From: Paenibacillus sp. E222
GTDB taxonomy: Bacteria > Bacillota > Bacilli > Paenibacillales > Paenibacillaceae
Reading direction: 5' to 3'
Assembly (NCBI RefSeq): GCF_013401555.1
Contig: NZ_CP058552.1
Span: 7,316,001 to 7,380,000, forward strand
DNA: 64,000 bases
Below are positions 8,336 through 16,965 of this stretch, piece after piece. The notes beneath the pieces are model-generated. The model was not told the origin of the DNA and did not search any database. It saw only the letters and a list, made by a program, of their open reading frames with translations. Both the position numbers and the translations under genes were made by a program. The number at the start of each line of letters is the position of its first letter. Positions within the stretch are counted from its first letter, which is position 1.

Positions 8336-8833
8336 TTACGCGCCACTACCGGCAGCCGAATTCCTTCTTTTATTAATTGCATGCACACCCATCACAACCG
8401 CAATCAATTCATACGTATCCAGATGTTCTGATTGGTTGTCTAACACAAACGCGCCGGAACCGAACCAGCCACTTGTACGCTTGAAGCTTGCCACGATTTT
8501 GCCGCCCATCCCGGTGATATCATATTCCTGTGAAAACGCCGGAGCGGAGACATCATACACACCACGCGGTCCTGCATCGTACTCATACTTTTTACTGAAG
8601 AAGCTGATCCTCGCCCGTAAGACACCCCATTCCCTTCCATCGGCTGAAGTCACATCCCAACGGTTACTTAACATGCGGAATTTACCACTGCAGATGAGCC
8701 CCGAGTTATCGAATACATCAAGCGATGAACCAAATGCACTTTTCAAATCGAGATGACCTGCCTGTTCCTGTTCATGGTTCATAATCTCGGTGTACCCAGC
8801 ATTAAAGAAATTATCTCTGAAATAGAGTTCCAT
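8336..8833 (-). CDS. LURP-one-related / tubby-like fold protein (YxjI type)
   Basis: A 165-residue protein that looks like a small beta-barrel of the LURP-one-related (LOR) or scramblase-like family. The visible cues are an opening ELYFRDNFFNAG and repeated strands of the kind FDNSGLICSGKFRMLS and DITGMGGKIVASFKR. A final hydrophobic helix (ELIAVVMGVHAI) would fill the barrel. LOR proteins are of uncertain function and may bind membranes or phosphoinositide-like lipids. It is monocistronic, starting at ATG 8833 behind AAGGGAGGG. I am confident of the fold family, less so of any role. Confidence 0.75.
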   Translation of the reverse strand: MELYFRDNFFNAGYTEIMNHEQEQAGHLDLKSAFGSSLDVFDNSGLICSGKFRMLSNRWDVTSADGREWGVLRARISFFSKKYEYDAGPRGVYDVSAPAFSQEYDITGMGGKIVASFKRTSGWFGSGAFVLDNQSEHLDTYELIAVVMGVHAINKRRNSAAGSGA

Positions 8834-8968
8834 GGAATCCCTCCCTTACAAGAAATAAACCTTCTCCCTTATTGCAAAACGACATATATCCCTATTTACG
8901 TATAAGAACTGGGAATTTATTCAAATAAAAAAATCTGCCAGCTAAATTGCAGCTGACAGCATCTTAAC

Positions 8969-9709
8969 TTAAACTTCAACTTTTTTATTATTCAGATATA
9001 CGGCAACACCAACCAAAATCACAGCCACGATGATTTCAAAAATAATACTGGCCCATGTTCCATCTGACCATGTAATCCGATTGGACGTAAAGGAGAGCGC
9101 TGTGCTTTCTTCAGTGAAATGAAATAATTCATTGGTGTTAAAGCGACCCGAGAAGATGATATTCTCCAGCCAGCTAATGACATTGATTAGTACGAAAAAT
9201 GCGACAATACTAATCCATGGTCCTGTTTTAAAGCGGAAGCTGCCTCCAATCGAAATGGAGAGAAAGATGATTATGATACAGAATATAGCCACCCACCAGA
9301 GAAACAGCAACACATTGAGAATCTCCGAAAGATGAATACCCGAATCGTTCATGTAGCTGGTAAAGTTAATCCCTGTATGCGTTGTACTGTAAATAAAGTA
9401 GTGAATGGCAGCAACAACCATTAAGCCCAGCCAGCAGAGTGTTCCAAAAATGATCGGAGACAAGACGTGAGACAGCCCTGTTACCGGCACAAGACGGCGG
9501 TTGAACGAACGGATATTGGATCGATATGTCTTGATCATTTTCACATAAATGGCCACACCTGCTCCGACATATGCAATGACACCTACAAGACTCCCTGTTA
9601 CTTCAGAAAAAAACAATGCCAGCCCAATCTGAACGATAATCAATACGGCTAGCCCAGCCAACAATGTATTCCAATTCCTTCTAAAGTCATACTTCAGCAG
9701 TGTCATCAT
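8969..9709 (-). CDS. ABC-2 type membrane permease of a GntR-controlled operon
   Basis: A 246-residue membrane protein with about six transmembrane helices (around 15-35, 40-55, 85-110, 140-165, 170-190 and 220-240). It is the permease partner of the ATPase upstream, overlapping it by four bases (ATGA) with AAGGAGG before the start. Together with the ATPase and GntR repressor this matches the YtrA/YhcF-type operons of Bacilli, which respond to cell-wall antibiotics. The substrate is not known. There is no catalytic motif to check; identification is by topology and position. Confidence 0.78.
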   Translation of the reverse strand: MMTLLKYDFRRNWNTLLAGLAVLIIVQIGLALFFSEVTGSLVGVIAYVGAGVAIYVKMIKTYRSNIRSFNRRLVPVTGLSHVLSPIIFGTLCWLGLMVVAAIHYFIYSTTHTGINFTSYMNDSGIHLSEILNVLLFLWWVAIFCIIIIFLSISIGGSFRFKTGPWISIVAFFVLINVISWLENIIFSGRFNTNELFHFTEESTALSFTSNRITWSDGTWASIIFEIIVAVILVGVAVYLNNKKVEV

Positions 9710-10404
9710 TCCGCATAAACCTCCTTGAACATTTCATCCACACTTTTACCGTACTTGAGGCGCAGTGTCTCCACTTCTTCCCGCATTACCAATTCCCCTT
9801 CACGGATGAAGATCACTTCATCAAAAATTCGTTCAATATCCGTTACGAGATGTGTAGAGATGATCAGACTGCTGTCTTCGTCATAGAACTTCACAATCGC
9901 ATCCAGAATTTTGCCACGTGCAACCGGGTCTACCCCGCCAATCGGTTCATCGAGCAAATAAAGACGAGCTTTACGAGAAAGAGCCAGTGTTAATTGCAGT
10001 CGTTCATTCATGCCTTTCGACAGATGTCTTACCTTTTCGCCCTCTCCCAGCTTCATGAAATCAAGCATCTCTCTCGCTTTCTCTTGATCAAAATCAGAGT
10101 AGAAATCACGGTAATACGCAATCGCGTCCCGTACCTTCATCCAACTCTCGGTTAATGGGCGGTCCGGCATAAAGGATACCAGTGACTTCGTTTCCAAGCC
10201 TACCGCTTTTCCCGTAACACGAACATCTCCACTGCTGGGGTGCAGAAGCCCTGCAACCAATTTCATCAAAGTACTTTTACCGCTACCGTTACTGCCCAGC
10301 AGACCTACAATTCGGCCTGGTGCAATATCAAGCGTGATATCTTGAAGGGCTTTCTTGCCGCCATACGTTTTGCTCACATGATTCAACTCAAGAATATTAC
10401 TCAT
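9706..10404 (-). CDS. ABC transporter ATP-binding protein (YtrB/YhcH-like)
   Basis: A 232-residue nucleotide-binding subunit. Walker A is GSNGSGKST (about residues 37-45). The signature region reads HLSKGMNERLQLTLAL, in which the usual LSGGQ is replaced by LSKGM, as is common in ABC-2 drug or bacteriocin-resistance ATPases. Walker B follows as RLYLLDEP, with IISTH as the H-loop. It sits between the gntR gene, whose 3' end it overlaps by 8 bases, and the permease, forming one operon. It would power export or extrusion of an unknown amphiphile. The start at ATG 10404 has GGAGGAACAGTGA upstream. Confidence 0.9.
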   Translation of the reverse strand: MSNILELNHVSKTYGGKKALQDITLDIAPGRIVGLLGSNGSGKSTLMKLVAGLLHPSSGDVRVTGKAVGLETKSLVSFMPDRPLTESWMKVRDAIAYYRDFYSDFDQEKAREMLDFMKLGEGEKVRHLSKGMNERLQLTLALSRKARLYLLDEPIGGVDPVARGKILDAIVKFYDEDSSLIISTHLVTDIERIFDEVIFIREGELVMREEVETLRLKYGKSVDEMFKEVYAE

Positions 10405-10807
10405 TCACTGTTCCTCCTCTTCCATCACGATGCAGTGATTGCTTTCCTTCTGCAACGGCATCCGCCACGATATTTACGATATCCTGTTCTTCGATGCCCA
10501 GCTCCTGCATTCCTGTCAGAAAACGCTCCAGCAATTCACCAGCCATCTCTTTTTTGATCGTCATAATTTTCGACTCCTCACTTGTCACGTATCGGCCCAG
10601 ACCTCGCTTGGTTTCAACCACTTCTTCCCGCTCCAACTCCTGAAATGTTCGCTGTACTGTATTGGGATTGATCTGTAATTCGGCCGCGAGCTCACGAACC
10701 GAAGGAATTTTATCGCCTGCCTTAAGTGTACCGGTCACAATCTGTCTTTTGATGTACTGCATAATCTGCAGGTAGATTGGCAAGTTGTTGTCAAATTCGA
10801 TGCTCAC
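10397..10807 (-). CDS. GntR family transcriptional regulator, YtrA subfamily
   Basis: A 136-residue regulator with a winged helix over residues 8-75 (PIYLQIMQYIKRQI then IPSVRELAAELQINPNTVQR). A short C-terminal helical tail of about 50 residues is typical of YtrA, which lacks the large effector domain of other GntR proteins. It is first in the operon with the ABC ATPase and permease, and probably represses its own promoter at 10846-10874. The start is GTG 10807 with GAGGAGCGAGGACATT upstream. The inducing signal is unknown; for relatives it is cell-envelope-active compounds. Confidence 0.88.
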   Translation of the reverse strand: MSIEFDNNLPIYLQIMQYIKRQIVTGTLKAGDKIPSVRELAAELQINPNTVQRTFQELEREEVVETKRGLGRYVTSEESKIMTIKKEMAGELLERFLTGMQELGIEEQDIVNIVADAVAEGKQSLHRDGRGGTVNE

Positions 10808-10845
10808 AATGTCCTCGCTCCTCTCTGTATCTGTGTGTTAGTTAC

Positions 10846-10874
10846 ATAGTACACTAGTGATTTGTTGTTGTAAA
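10846..10874 (-). promoter_or_regulatory. Sigma-A promoter of the first gntR-ABC operon
   Basis: On the minus strand, -35 TTTACA (10869-10874), a 17-base spacer, and -10 TACTAT (10846-10851). It lies 39 bases upstream of the GTG start. The surrounding CACTAGTG palindrome and GTGTACTATGTAAC are possible operator parts. Confidence 0.65.
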
Positions 10875-10904
10875 GCCCATTTATTTAAAATGGCTTCAAA
10901 TGCA

Positions 10905-11205
10905 AAAAAAAGGGCTGTCATAAAAAATTCAACCTCGCTCCATGCGCTAACGAACCTACCGCACCTTAAAAGGCGGATCATCAACGCTTGTAAAATTTAA
11001 CGAACCTCCGTAACGCTATTTCGTCATAACACGTTGCCAAAATCTACAAAATCGACCGAATCGATGAAATAACGTCTCTGTGATTCGTTAGATCTCAGAT
11101 CTGGGCAGATGGGAGCGAATAGCGTGTCTGATGTTCATTGAAACAAAATAACACGAATAAGGGATGTCCTCTGTCATATTCATGACTGATGGGACATCCC
11201 CTGAT
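10905..11205. repeat. Long intergenic repeat, copy 1
   Basis: About 300 bases with no coding potential. It contains alternating TAACGAA and TTCGTTA cores, including AACGAACCTCCG and the 16-mer CTGTGATTCGTTAGAT shared exactly with copy 3, and it ends in the nested hairpin at 11161-11200. Related copies occur at about 16640-16940 and 29985-30292. It accounts for most of the gap between the gntR promoter and the aldo/keto reductase gene. Confidence 0.75.
11161..11200. terminator. Nested hairpin, likely terminator of the aldo/keto reductase gene
   Basis: GGGATGTCC pairs with GGACATCCC, and an inner GTCATATTCATGAC forms its own smaller palindrome. It has the same architecture as the hairpins ending the other two repeat copies. 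No long T-run is present, so termination efficiency is uncertain. Confidence 0.6.
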
Positions 11206-11255
11206 TCTTCCAACTACATTCATTGTATGATGTTATGGGTCTGACAAGAAGTTTT

Positions 11256-12122
11256 CTATACGATATCCAAAGGCACTTTGCCCTTAGGTGCAGGGAATGC
11301 CTCGTTCAACCGAACAATTTCATCTTGGGTCAAAACAACGTCCATTGCCGCAGCATTTTCGGCAACATGTTCCAGCTGTACAGCTTTCGGGATCGCCAAT
11401 ATGTCTCCATCCCTGATAACCCAGGATAACGCAATTTGGGAGGGACTGACACCTCGATCCTTGGCAATCTCCTGAATGACTGCATGCTCCAGTAATTCTT
11501 TACGAAGTCTACCACCTTGGGCCAGCGGACAATACGCCATCACAGGAATACGGCGTTCCCTCAACCAGGGAAGAAGCTCGTATTCTATACCACGAGAAGC
11601 TGCATGATACAGCACCTGATTCACTGCACAATGCTGACCAGCTGGAATGTTCCAGAGCTCCTGCATGTCCTCAATATCCAGATTCGAGACACCCCAGCGC
11701 AGAATTTTGCCTGATTGTTTCAACTGTTCCAGAGCTTCAACCGTCTCTTCCAACGGCACACCTCCACGCCAGTGCAGCAGGTACAGATCCAAGCGATCTG
11801 TACCCAGACGCGAAAGGCTGCGCTCACAAGCAGTAATCATCTGCTTCCGATCCGCATGATGAGGATACACCTTGGATACCAGGAATACATCATCGCGACA
11901 GTCTGCTATCGCCTTACCAGTGACCTCTTCCGCTCCGCCTTCTGCATACATCTCGGCCGTATCTATCACTGTCATTCCACGTTCAATGCCATAACGCAGT
12001 GCCTGAACTTCTTCTCTCCGACTGGATTGTTTCTCACCCATGTACCATGTTCCCTGTCCGATTGCAGGCAGTGTTGTCCCATCGGGCAGCTGGATCGTAC
12101 GCGTTTGATTTCCTTGTTGCAT
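11256..12122 (-). CDS. Aldo/keto reductase
   Basis: An NADPH-dependent carbonyl reductase of 288 residues with the TIM-barrel AKR fold. The catalytic tetrad is complete: Asp54 and Tyr59 (VIDTAEMY), Lys84 (LVSKVYP) and His117 (LLHWRG). A cofactor-binding stretch is visible near the C-terminus (IPKAVQLEHVAENAAA). It is similar to YtbE/DkgA-type enzymes, whose substrates include methylglyoxal and 2-keto sugars; the substrate here cannot be predicted. The start at ATG 12122 follows GGAGGAGTAAAG. It is a single gene followed by repeat copy 1. Confidence 0.92.
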   Translation of the reverse strand: MQQGNQTRTIQLPDGTTLPAIGQGTWYMGEKQSSRREEVQALRYGIERGMTVIDTAEMYAEGGAEEVTGKAIADCRDDVFLVSKVYPHHADRKQMITACERSLSRLGTDRLDLYLLHWRGGVPLEETVEALEQLKQSGKILRWGVSNLDIEDMQELWNIPAGQHCAVNQVLYHAASRGIEYELLPWLRERRIPVMAYCPLAQGGRLRKELLEHAVIQEIAKDRGVSPSQIALSWVIRDGDILAIPKAVQLEHVAENAAAMDVVLTQDEIVRLNEAFPAPKGKVPLDIV

Positions 12123-12157
12123 CTTTACTCCTCCAATCTGAAAATAGTCCTCATTAT

Positions 12158-12727
12158 CTATTCATTATTAAACCGATCTAAGCTATTACCTTCACTCGCC
12201 CCTTTATTCGAACGCTTCCAACGCTCCACCATCATGATATACAACTGATCCAGTGGTAATGTGAGGCTGTTCTGGGCAATGCTTACCGTCGCATCGACTA
12301 TGCTGCTGTTTACCGTCATTAATTTGCGTTTCATCCCATTCTGACGATCCAGAAATGCTTTCTCGTCCCACAATTTAACCCCAATCATCTTCTGTCCCAT
12401 GAATTCATACATAAAAATATTCTCAACATCTTTCCAGGCAATTAACCCTCCTGATGTGTAAGAAGATGAATCCACAAACCCATGCTCATCGACAACAAAG
12501 GAAGGTTCCTTCTTAATCATCTTCACCAGGCTGTAGCAGAGACAAAGCCCAAAAAATAAAATGGAGAACACGCCTATAACCGAAGAAATGGCAGAACCTT
12601 TGGCTGAAGAATCATCAAACAATAAAAAAAATCCGGCTGCTACAAAAAGTGCCGCCCCCACTGTAAGCCATGCCATTCGTTTCCGGCTCGGGTATTCCAC
12701 GTGCTGTTGATCATAGGATGTGGACAA
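12158..12727 (-). CDS. Small membrane protein with PH-like domain (STM3941-like)
   Basis: A 189-residue protein with two adjacent transmembrane helices (about residues 18-40 and 46-70). A C-terminal cytoplasmic beta domain follows (FVVDEHGFVDSSS, LIAWKDVENIF), of the sort found in bacterial PH-like or STM3941-family proteins. The function of that family is unknown. The start is TTG 12727 with AAGGAGGAACATCACT upstream, and no ATG start competes. It is separated by 35 bases from the aldo/keto reductase gene and could be cotranscribed with it, though nothing suggests a shared function. Confidence 0.65.
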   Translation of the reverse strand: MSTSYDQQHVEYPSRKRMAWLTVGAALFVAAGFFLLFDDSSAKGSAISSVIGVFSILFFGLCLCYSLVKMIKKEPSFVVDEHGFVDSSSYTSGGLIAWKDVENIFMYEFMGQKMIGVKLWDEKAFLDRQNGMKRKLMTVNSSIVDATVSIAQNSLTLPLDQLYIMMVERWKRSNKGASEGNSLDRFNNE

Positions 12728-13072
12728 AGTGATGTTCCTCCTTCATGGTGACTGAGACAAGAATATTCTATATCAACGAGGTACAGCTCATTAAATGGGC
12801 TGGATTACCAAATATACTTAAATAGCATTGTTCATTAAACAGATTCAACTAACATTAAACATCATGTTCAGACAGGTTTTCGTCCATTTCATGACTATTC
12901 AAACATTAGGATTCGTCATGCTTCCAATAATTCCTTTCGGGCACAGGCGATATTGTTAAGAAATAGGAGTATGTTCGTTCAGAATCGTGTTGTCCTGCCT
13001 CATGCTTTCCGTTAATATAAATGGAAAGGTTAGGAAATTAAAACAATCTGATTTGTGGTGGGAGGACAAACA
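12728..13072. other. Divergent intergenic region
   Basis: The 345-base gap between the membrane protein gene and the S9 peptidase gene. Apart from the promoter at 12990-13018 it is AT-rich, with no open frame or RNA fold I can support. Confidence 0.5.
12990..13018 (+). promoter_or_regulatory. Probable sigma-A promoter of the S9 peptidase gene
   Basis: TTGTCC (12990-12995), a 17-base spacer and TAATAT (13013-13018), about 55 bases upstream of the ATG at 13073. Confidence 0.5.
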
Positions 13073-15073
13073 ATGAAGAGTCTGCGCGGCATAACATCGG
13101 AGGATCTTTTTCAGATTACATGGGTTAATGATCCAACTCCGTCTCCTCAGGGCGGACAATTGGTATATGTAAGCCGGAAAACAAACGAAGCACGAGACGG
13201 TTATTCTTCTCACCTGAGACTCCTTAACCTGGAGAACCAGAAGGACAGACCTTTCACATCCGGAAATCAGGATCACGCTCCTGTTTGGTCGCCGGATGGT
13301 TCACAGCTTGCTTTTTTACGAGAGCACGAAGGCAAAACACAAGTGTGGGTGATCGCCTCAGATGGTGGAGAAGCACAGCAAATCAGTCATTTAGAACATG
13401 GCGTCAGCTCCCTGCTCTGGTCACCAGATGGGCTCACTTTGCTTGTTAAATCATCTGTGGACACGAGCGAAAAAGACGAAGATGGAACTAAAGATATCGA
13501 TAAAAAACTGCTGCAAGAACTTGTGGTGGATCGAATTCGAATGAAATCTGACAGCGGTGGACTGTGGAACGGTCGCCGAACCCATCTCTTCCGTGTTCCA
13601 ACCGAAGGTGGAGAGGCGATCCCTGTAACGACAGGCCATTATGACGTTGGGGACTATGCGTGGTCGCCGGACGGAGAGTCCATTGCGTGGATCGCTCAGT
13701 TTCCGGAAGAAGGCGAGCAGCATAACGATTACACCCTGACGAACCATGTGTATCGTGCCAAGGCTGACGGATCTGACGTGCAGCAGTTGACTCCGGAAGG
13801 ATACTCTTTCGGCCGGCTGACGTACGCACCCGATGGACAGTCCTTTGCGTTGCTTGCCAGCGACCGCTCCTATGGAAATGCTACGCTGGTCAAACTCTAC
13901 ACCCTTCCGATCTCGGGCGGCAAACCCACATGTCTGAGCAAGGATTGGGATGTACAGATCAATCACAGCCTCGTTGGTGATATGCGCTCACACCTGACCA
14001 ATACAGGTCCTGTATTCAGTCGTGATGGTTTATCCATTCTCTGTCTTGCCACTATTGAAGGCAGTGTCCGGATGGCCCGATTTGCACGGGACGGCAGTCA
14101 TGCCGAATACATTTTGCAGGACGAAAAAGAGTTCTATCAGTTTGCTGAGCTGGAAAATGGACAGATTGTGGCTGCCGTAGCAGACGTACTTCGTCCTGGT
14201 GATCTCTTTCTATATACTCAACCTGATGAAGTTGGGGCCGAGCCTATACAATTGACCCATAGCAATCCTCAACTGGTTGAAGAGATTCAACTTAGCACAC
14301 CCGAGACCTTCTGGTTCGATTCCTCTGATGGCCTGCGACTGCAGGGCTGGATGCTGAAACCAGCTGGCATGGTGGAAGGAGTCAAAGTCCCAACCATCCT
14401 TGAGATTCATGGCGGTCCACATATGATGTATGGCTTTACGTTTATGCATGAGTTCCAGATCCTCGCAGCACAGGGATATGCTGTTGTGTATATCAACCCG
14501 CGAGGTGGGCTCGGATACGGGCAGCAATTCGTAAATGCCTGCCGGGGTGACTATGGCGGCGGGGATTATCGTGATCTGATGGAAGCCATGGATTATGCGT
14601 TATCCCAATATTCGTTTATCGACGAGTCCCGTCTGGGCGTCACTGGCGGCAGCTATGGTGGCTTTATGACCAACTGGATTGTTGGACATACCGACCGTTT
14701 CAAAGCAGCCGTCACTCAGCGTTCCATATCTAACTGGCTCTCGTTCTACGGGGTGAGTGATATTGGATTCTTTTTCACGGAGGACCAGATTGGCGGTAAT
14801 GCATGGGATGACACCGAGAAGTTATGGAAACACTCCCCGCTTGCATATGTAGGTAATATCAACACGCCACTGCTGATTTTGCATGGTGAGCAGGATCTGC
14901 GTTGTCCGATTGAACAGGCTGAACAACTCTATGTTGCCTTGAAGCGGCGCAAACAGACCACTCGGTTCGTTCGTTTCCCGGGAGCCAATCACGAGCTGTC
15001 CCGCGGAGGTCACCCTCACTTAAGGGTACGTCGTCTGGAGCATATTGCTGGATGGTTCAATGAGCATCTATAA
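13073..15073 (+). CDS. S9 family serine peptidase (acylaminoacyl/dipeptidyl peptidase-like)
   Basis: A 666-residue cytosolic serine peptidase of the prolyl oligopeptidase clan. The N-terminal half is a beta-propeller with WD40-like WSPDG repeats (seen at WSPDGSQLAF, WSPDGLTL, WSPDGESIAW and YAPDGQSFAL). The C-terminal alpha/beta hydrolase has the nucleophile elbow GGSYGG (Ser near 525), the acid in HGEQDLRCP (Asp near 606) and the base in GANHELS (His near 638). HGGPHMMYG gives the oxyanion region. It resembles B. subtilis YuxL. I start at ATG 13073 because GGGAGGACAAACA precedes it; the upstream GTG at 13055 has no ribosome site. It would trim N-acylated or small peptides. Confidence 0.92.
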   Translation: MKSLRGITSEDLFQITWVNDPTPSPQGGQLVYVSRKTNEARDGYSSHLRLLNLENQKDRPFTSGNQDHAPVWSPDGSQLAFLREHEGKTQVWVIASDGGEAQQISHLEHGVSSLLWSPDGLTLLVKSSVDTSEKDEDGTKDIDKKLLQELVVDRIRMKSDSGGLWNGRRTHLFRVPTEGGEAIPVTTGHYDVGDYAWSPDGESIAWIAQFPEEGEQHNDYTLTNHVYRAKADGSDVQQLTPEGYSFGRLTYAPDGQSFALLASDRSYGNATLVKLYTLPISGGKPTCLSKDWDVQINHSLVGDMRSHLTNTGPVFSRDGLSILCLATIEGSVRMARFARDGSHAEYILQDEKEFYQFAELENGQIVAAVADVLRPGDLFLYTQPDEVGAEPIQLTHSNPQLVEEIQLSTPETFWFDSSDGLRLQGWMLKPAGMVEGVKVPTILEIHGGPHMMYGFTFMHEFQILAAQGYAVVYINPRGGLGYGQQFVNACRGDYGGGDYRDLMEAMDYALSQYSFIDESRLGVTGGSYGGFMTNWIVGHTDRFKAAVTQRSISNWLSFYGVSDIGFFFTEDQIGGNAWDDTEKLWKHSPLAYVGNINTPLLILHGEQDLRCPIEQAEQLYVALKRRKQTTRFVRFPGANHELSRGGHPHLRVRRLEHIAGWFNEHL

Positions 15074-15165
15074 CGCCATCATAAGATCACATTTATGAAA
15101 TAAAAGGTAAATTTTCTTCCTCCTGCTACCTATGTCTGCCTGAGCGAGAAGAATTCTGGATCAGC

Positions 15166-15216
15166 AAAAAACCACCAGCAGAATCGGTCATATCATGACC
15201 TTCTCTGGTGGTTTTT
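15166..15216 (+). terminator. Terminator after the S9 peptidase gene
   Basis: AAAAAACCACCAG pairs with CTGGTGGTTTTTA; the loop contains the inner palindrome GGTCATATCATGACC. The T-run is on the plus strand. The remaining bases to 15419 hold no supported gene. Confidence 0.85.
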
Positions 15217-15419
15217 ACTGTTTGGACGTTTAGAAATAGGGTAAATACTGCGTCACTGTCCATACGCATGCTCGAATCATTTTTATAATAAAGCCCTGGA
15301 TGCAGCCCCATACAAAATGGAACCCATCTGCTCGTTACAAGTTGCGAAATCATCAAATTTATTAGATAATAATCTGTCGATTGTAGTCGAAGGAACGGAT
15401 TTCAAGGGGGATTTAAGCA

Positions 15420-16622
15420 ATGAGCAAGAGCAAGAGCAATAGTCATACATTTGACGAGCAGATTAATCGGCTCTCTACGGGATCAGAGAAATGGGATGCG
15501 CTTGAGGAGATTTTTGGTGTGACGGATGCACTCCCCATGTGGGTTGCTGATATGGATTTCGCCGCTCCACCATCGGTCATTCAGGCGTTGAAGACTCGAA
15601 TGGAGCATGGGATTTTTGGCTATACGGTGCGGACAGATGCGTATCACGCAGCGCTATCGGGATGGATGGAGCGACGTCACCACTGGAGTATTAACGATGA
15701 ATGGGTTGTATTCACCCCAGGTATTGTTCCTGCACTCAGTATTGCTGTCCAACGGTTCACCGAACCGGGAGATGCAGTAGTAATTCAGACTCCGGTGTAT
15801 GCACCCTTCTATGAAGTAGTACGCGGTCAAGGCAGAGAACTGATGACCAATCCGTTGGTGGAGAACGATGAACATTACTCCATGGATCTGGAGCATCTGG
15901 AATCCTGCCTGAAGACGGGTCGGGTCAAAATGTTAATTCTGTGCAGTCCTCATAACCCGGTTGGACGGGTATGGACTCATGAAGAACTTCAAAGCCTTGC
16001 TGCTCTCTGCGTGCAATATAATGTAATCATCGTTTCGGATGAAATTCATGCCGATTTGGTCCACGAACGCGGTGCGCATACTCCGCTGGCCCTTATTTCT
16101 GAAGCTGTCGCTGAACTCAGCATCATCTGTACAGCACCAAGCAAAACGTTCAACATTCCGGGTCTCTGCACCTCCAATATCATCATTCCAAATGTCAAAC
16201 TGCGGGAATCATTCATGCAGGGCGTGAAAACGATGGGACTTGCCAACATCAGCACGTTGGGAGCAGTTGCATCCGAAGCGGCCTACAACGGTGCTGAAGA
16301 ATGGCTGGATGACTGCCTTGCCTATATCCGCGGAAATATGGAATACGTGCGGCAATATGTCGCAGAGCATATGCCGCAAATCGGAATCCGGCTTCCGGAA
16401 GCGACTTACCTGCTATGGATGGATTTCCGGAAGCTGAATATACCGCATGCGCAGCTCTGTACGATGCTGCTCAAAGAAGCGGGACTCGCTTTCAATGATG
16501 GAAGTATCTTCGGAGCAGAAGGCACAGGATTCATGCGCATGAATGTGGCCTGCCCACGTTCCACAGTGGAAGAAGCCATGCGCAGATTGTCTGTGCTGGT
16601 GGGCAGACTGTCGAGCAAGTAA
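15420..16622 (+). CDS. MalY/PatB family PLP-dependent cystathionine beta-lyase
   Basis: A fold-type I pyridoxal phosphate enzyme of 400 residues. The MalY/PatB start is clear (WVADMDFAAPPSV, then GIFGYT). The PLP-binding Asp/Tyr loop is VSDEIHADL and the Schiff-base lysine lies in APSKTFNIPGL, about residue 241. The C-terminal Arg region reads FMRMNVACPRS. Members cleave the C-S bond of cystathionine or cysteine conjugates, giving pyruvate, ammonia and a thiol; some double as regulators. The start has AAGGGGGATTTAAGCA upstream. It is a single gene followed by repeat copy 2. Transaminase activity is an alternative that sequence alone does not exclude. Confidence 0.9.
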   Translation: MSKSKSNSHTFDEQINRLSTGSEKWDALEEIFGVTDALPMWVADMDFAAPPSVIQALKTRMEHGIFGYTVRTDAYHAALSGWMERRHHWSINDEWVVFTPGIVPALSIAVQRFTEPGDAVVIQTPVYAPFYEVVRGQGRELMTNPLVENDEHYSMDLEHLESCLKTGRVKMLILCSPHNPVGRVWTHEELQSLAALCVQYNVIIVSDEIHADLVHERGAHTPLALISEAVAELSIICTAPSKTFNIPGLCTSNIIIPNVKLRESFMQGVKTMGLANISTLGAVASEAAYNGAEEWLDDCLAYIRGNMEYVRQYVAEHMPQIGIRLPEATYLLWMDFRKLNIPHAQLCTMLLKEAGLAFNDGSIFGAEGTGFMRMNVACPRSTVEEAMRRLSVLVGRLSSK

Positions 16623-16639
16623 GTTGAACTACGTTAAAA

Positions 16640-16940
16640 CTATTGAATATGCTTACGAATTGGATACACCTTATTCCGAAGGTTAGCGTGAAATGGGAAA
16701 GCTAACGAACTTCAACCCCTTTATTATCGTTTGCATAGCAAAATTCTGTGAAAATACAGGCAATACGGGCGTATAAGGTGCCTACGATTCGTTACAACAC
16801 CGAAACTGTAGAATTTCGTCTCATAGCGCGCGCTCGGTTCGTTAAAATATTGGTTTCGTTAACATTGCAAAAGGGGCTGTCACTGTAGTCAAATCCATGA
16901 TTCATGTTCATGGTGGACTACTCGGACACCCCTTTTATAT
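16640..16940. repeat. Long intergenic repeat, copy 2
   Basis: The non-coding gap between the malY-like gene and the convergent nik operon. It has the same building blocks as copies 1 and 3: CTAACGAACTTCA, ACACCTTATT, GATTCGTTA and TTCGTTAAAA. It ends in a GGGGCTGTC hairpin. It is more diverged than copies 1 and 3 are from each other. Confidence 0.65.
16872..16934. terminator. Nested hairpin, likely bidirectional terminator
   Basis: AAGGGGCTGTC pairs with GGACACCCCTT around an inner arm pair GTAGTC/GGACTAC and CATGATTCATG. It sits between convergent genes, with T residues on the plus side (CCCCTTTTAT). Confidence 0.7.
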
Positions 16941-16965
16941 TGGAAAACGGTTTATACCCCATAAG

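Noticed and set aside
15126..15356. A 76-codon minus-strand frame between the S9 peptidase and malY-like genes
   Set aside because: It runs through the terminator hairpin and lacks a ribosome site and any recognisable sequence.
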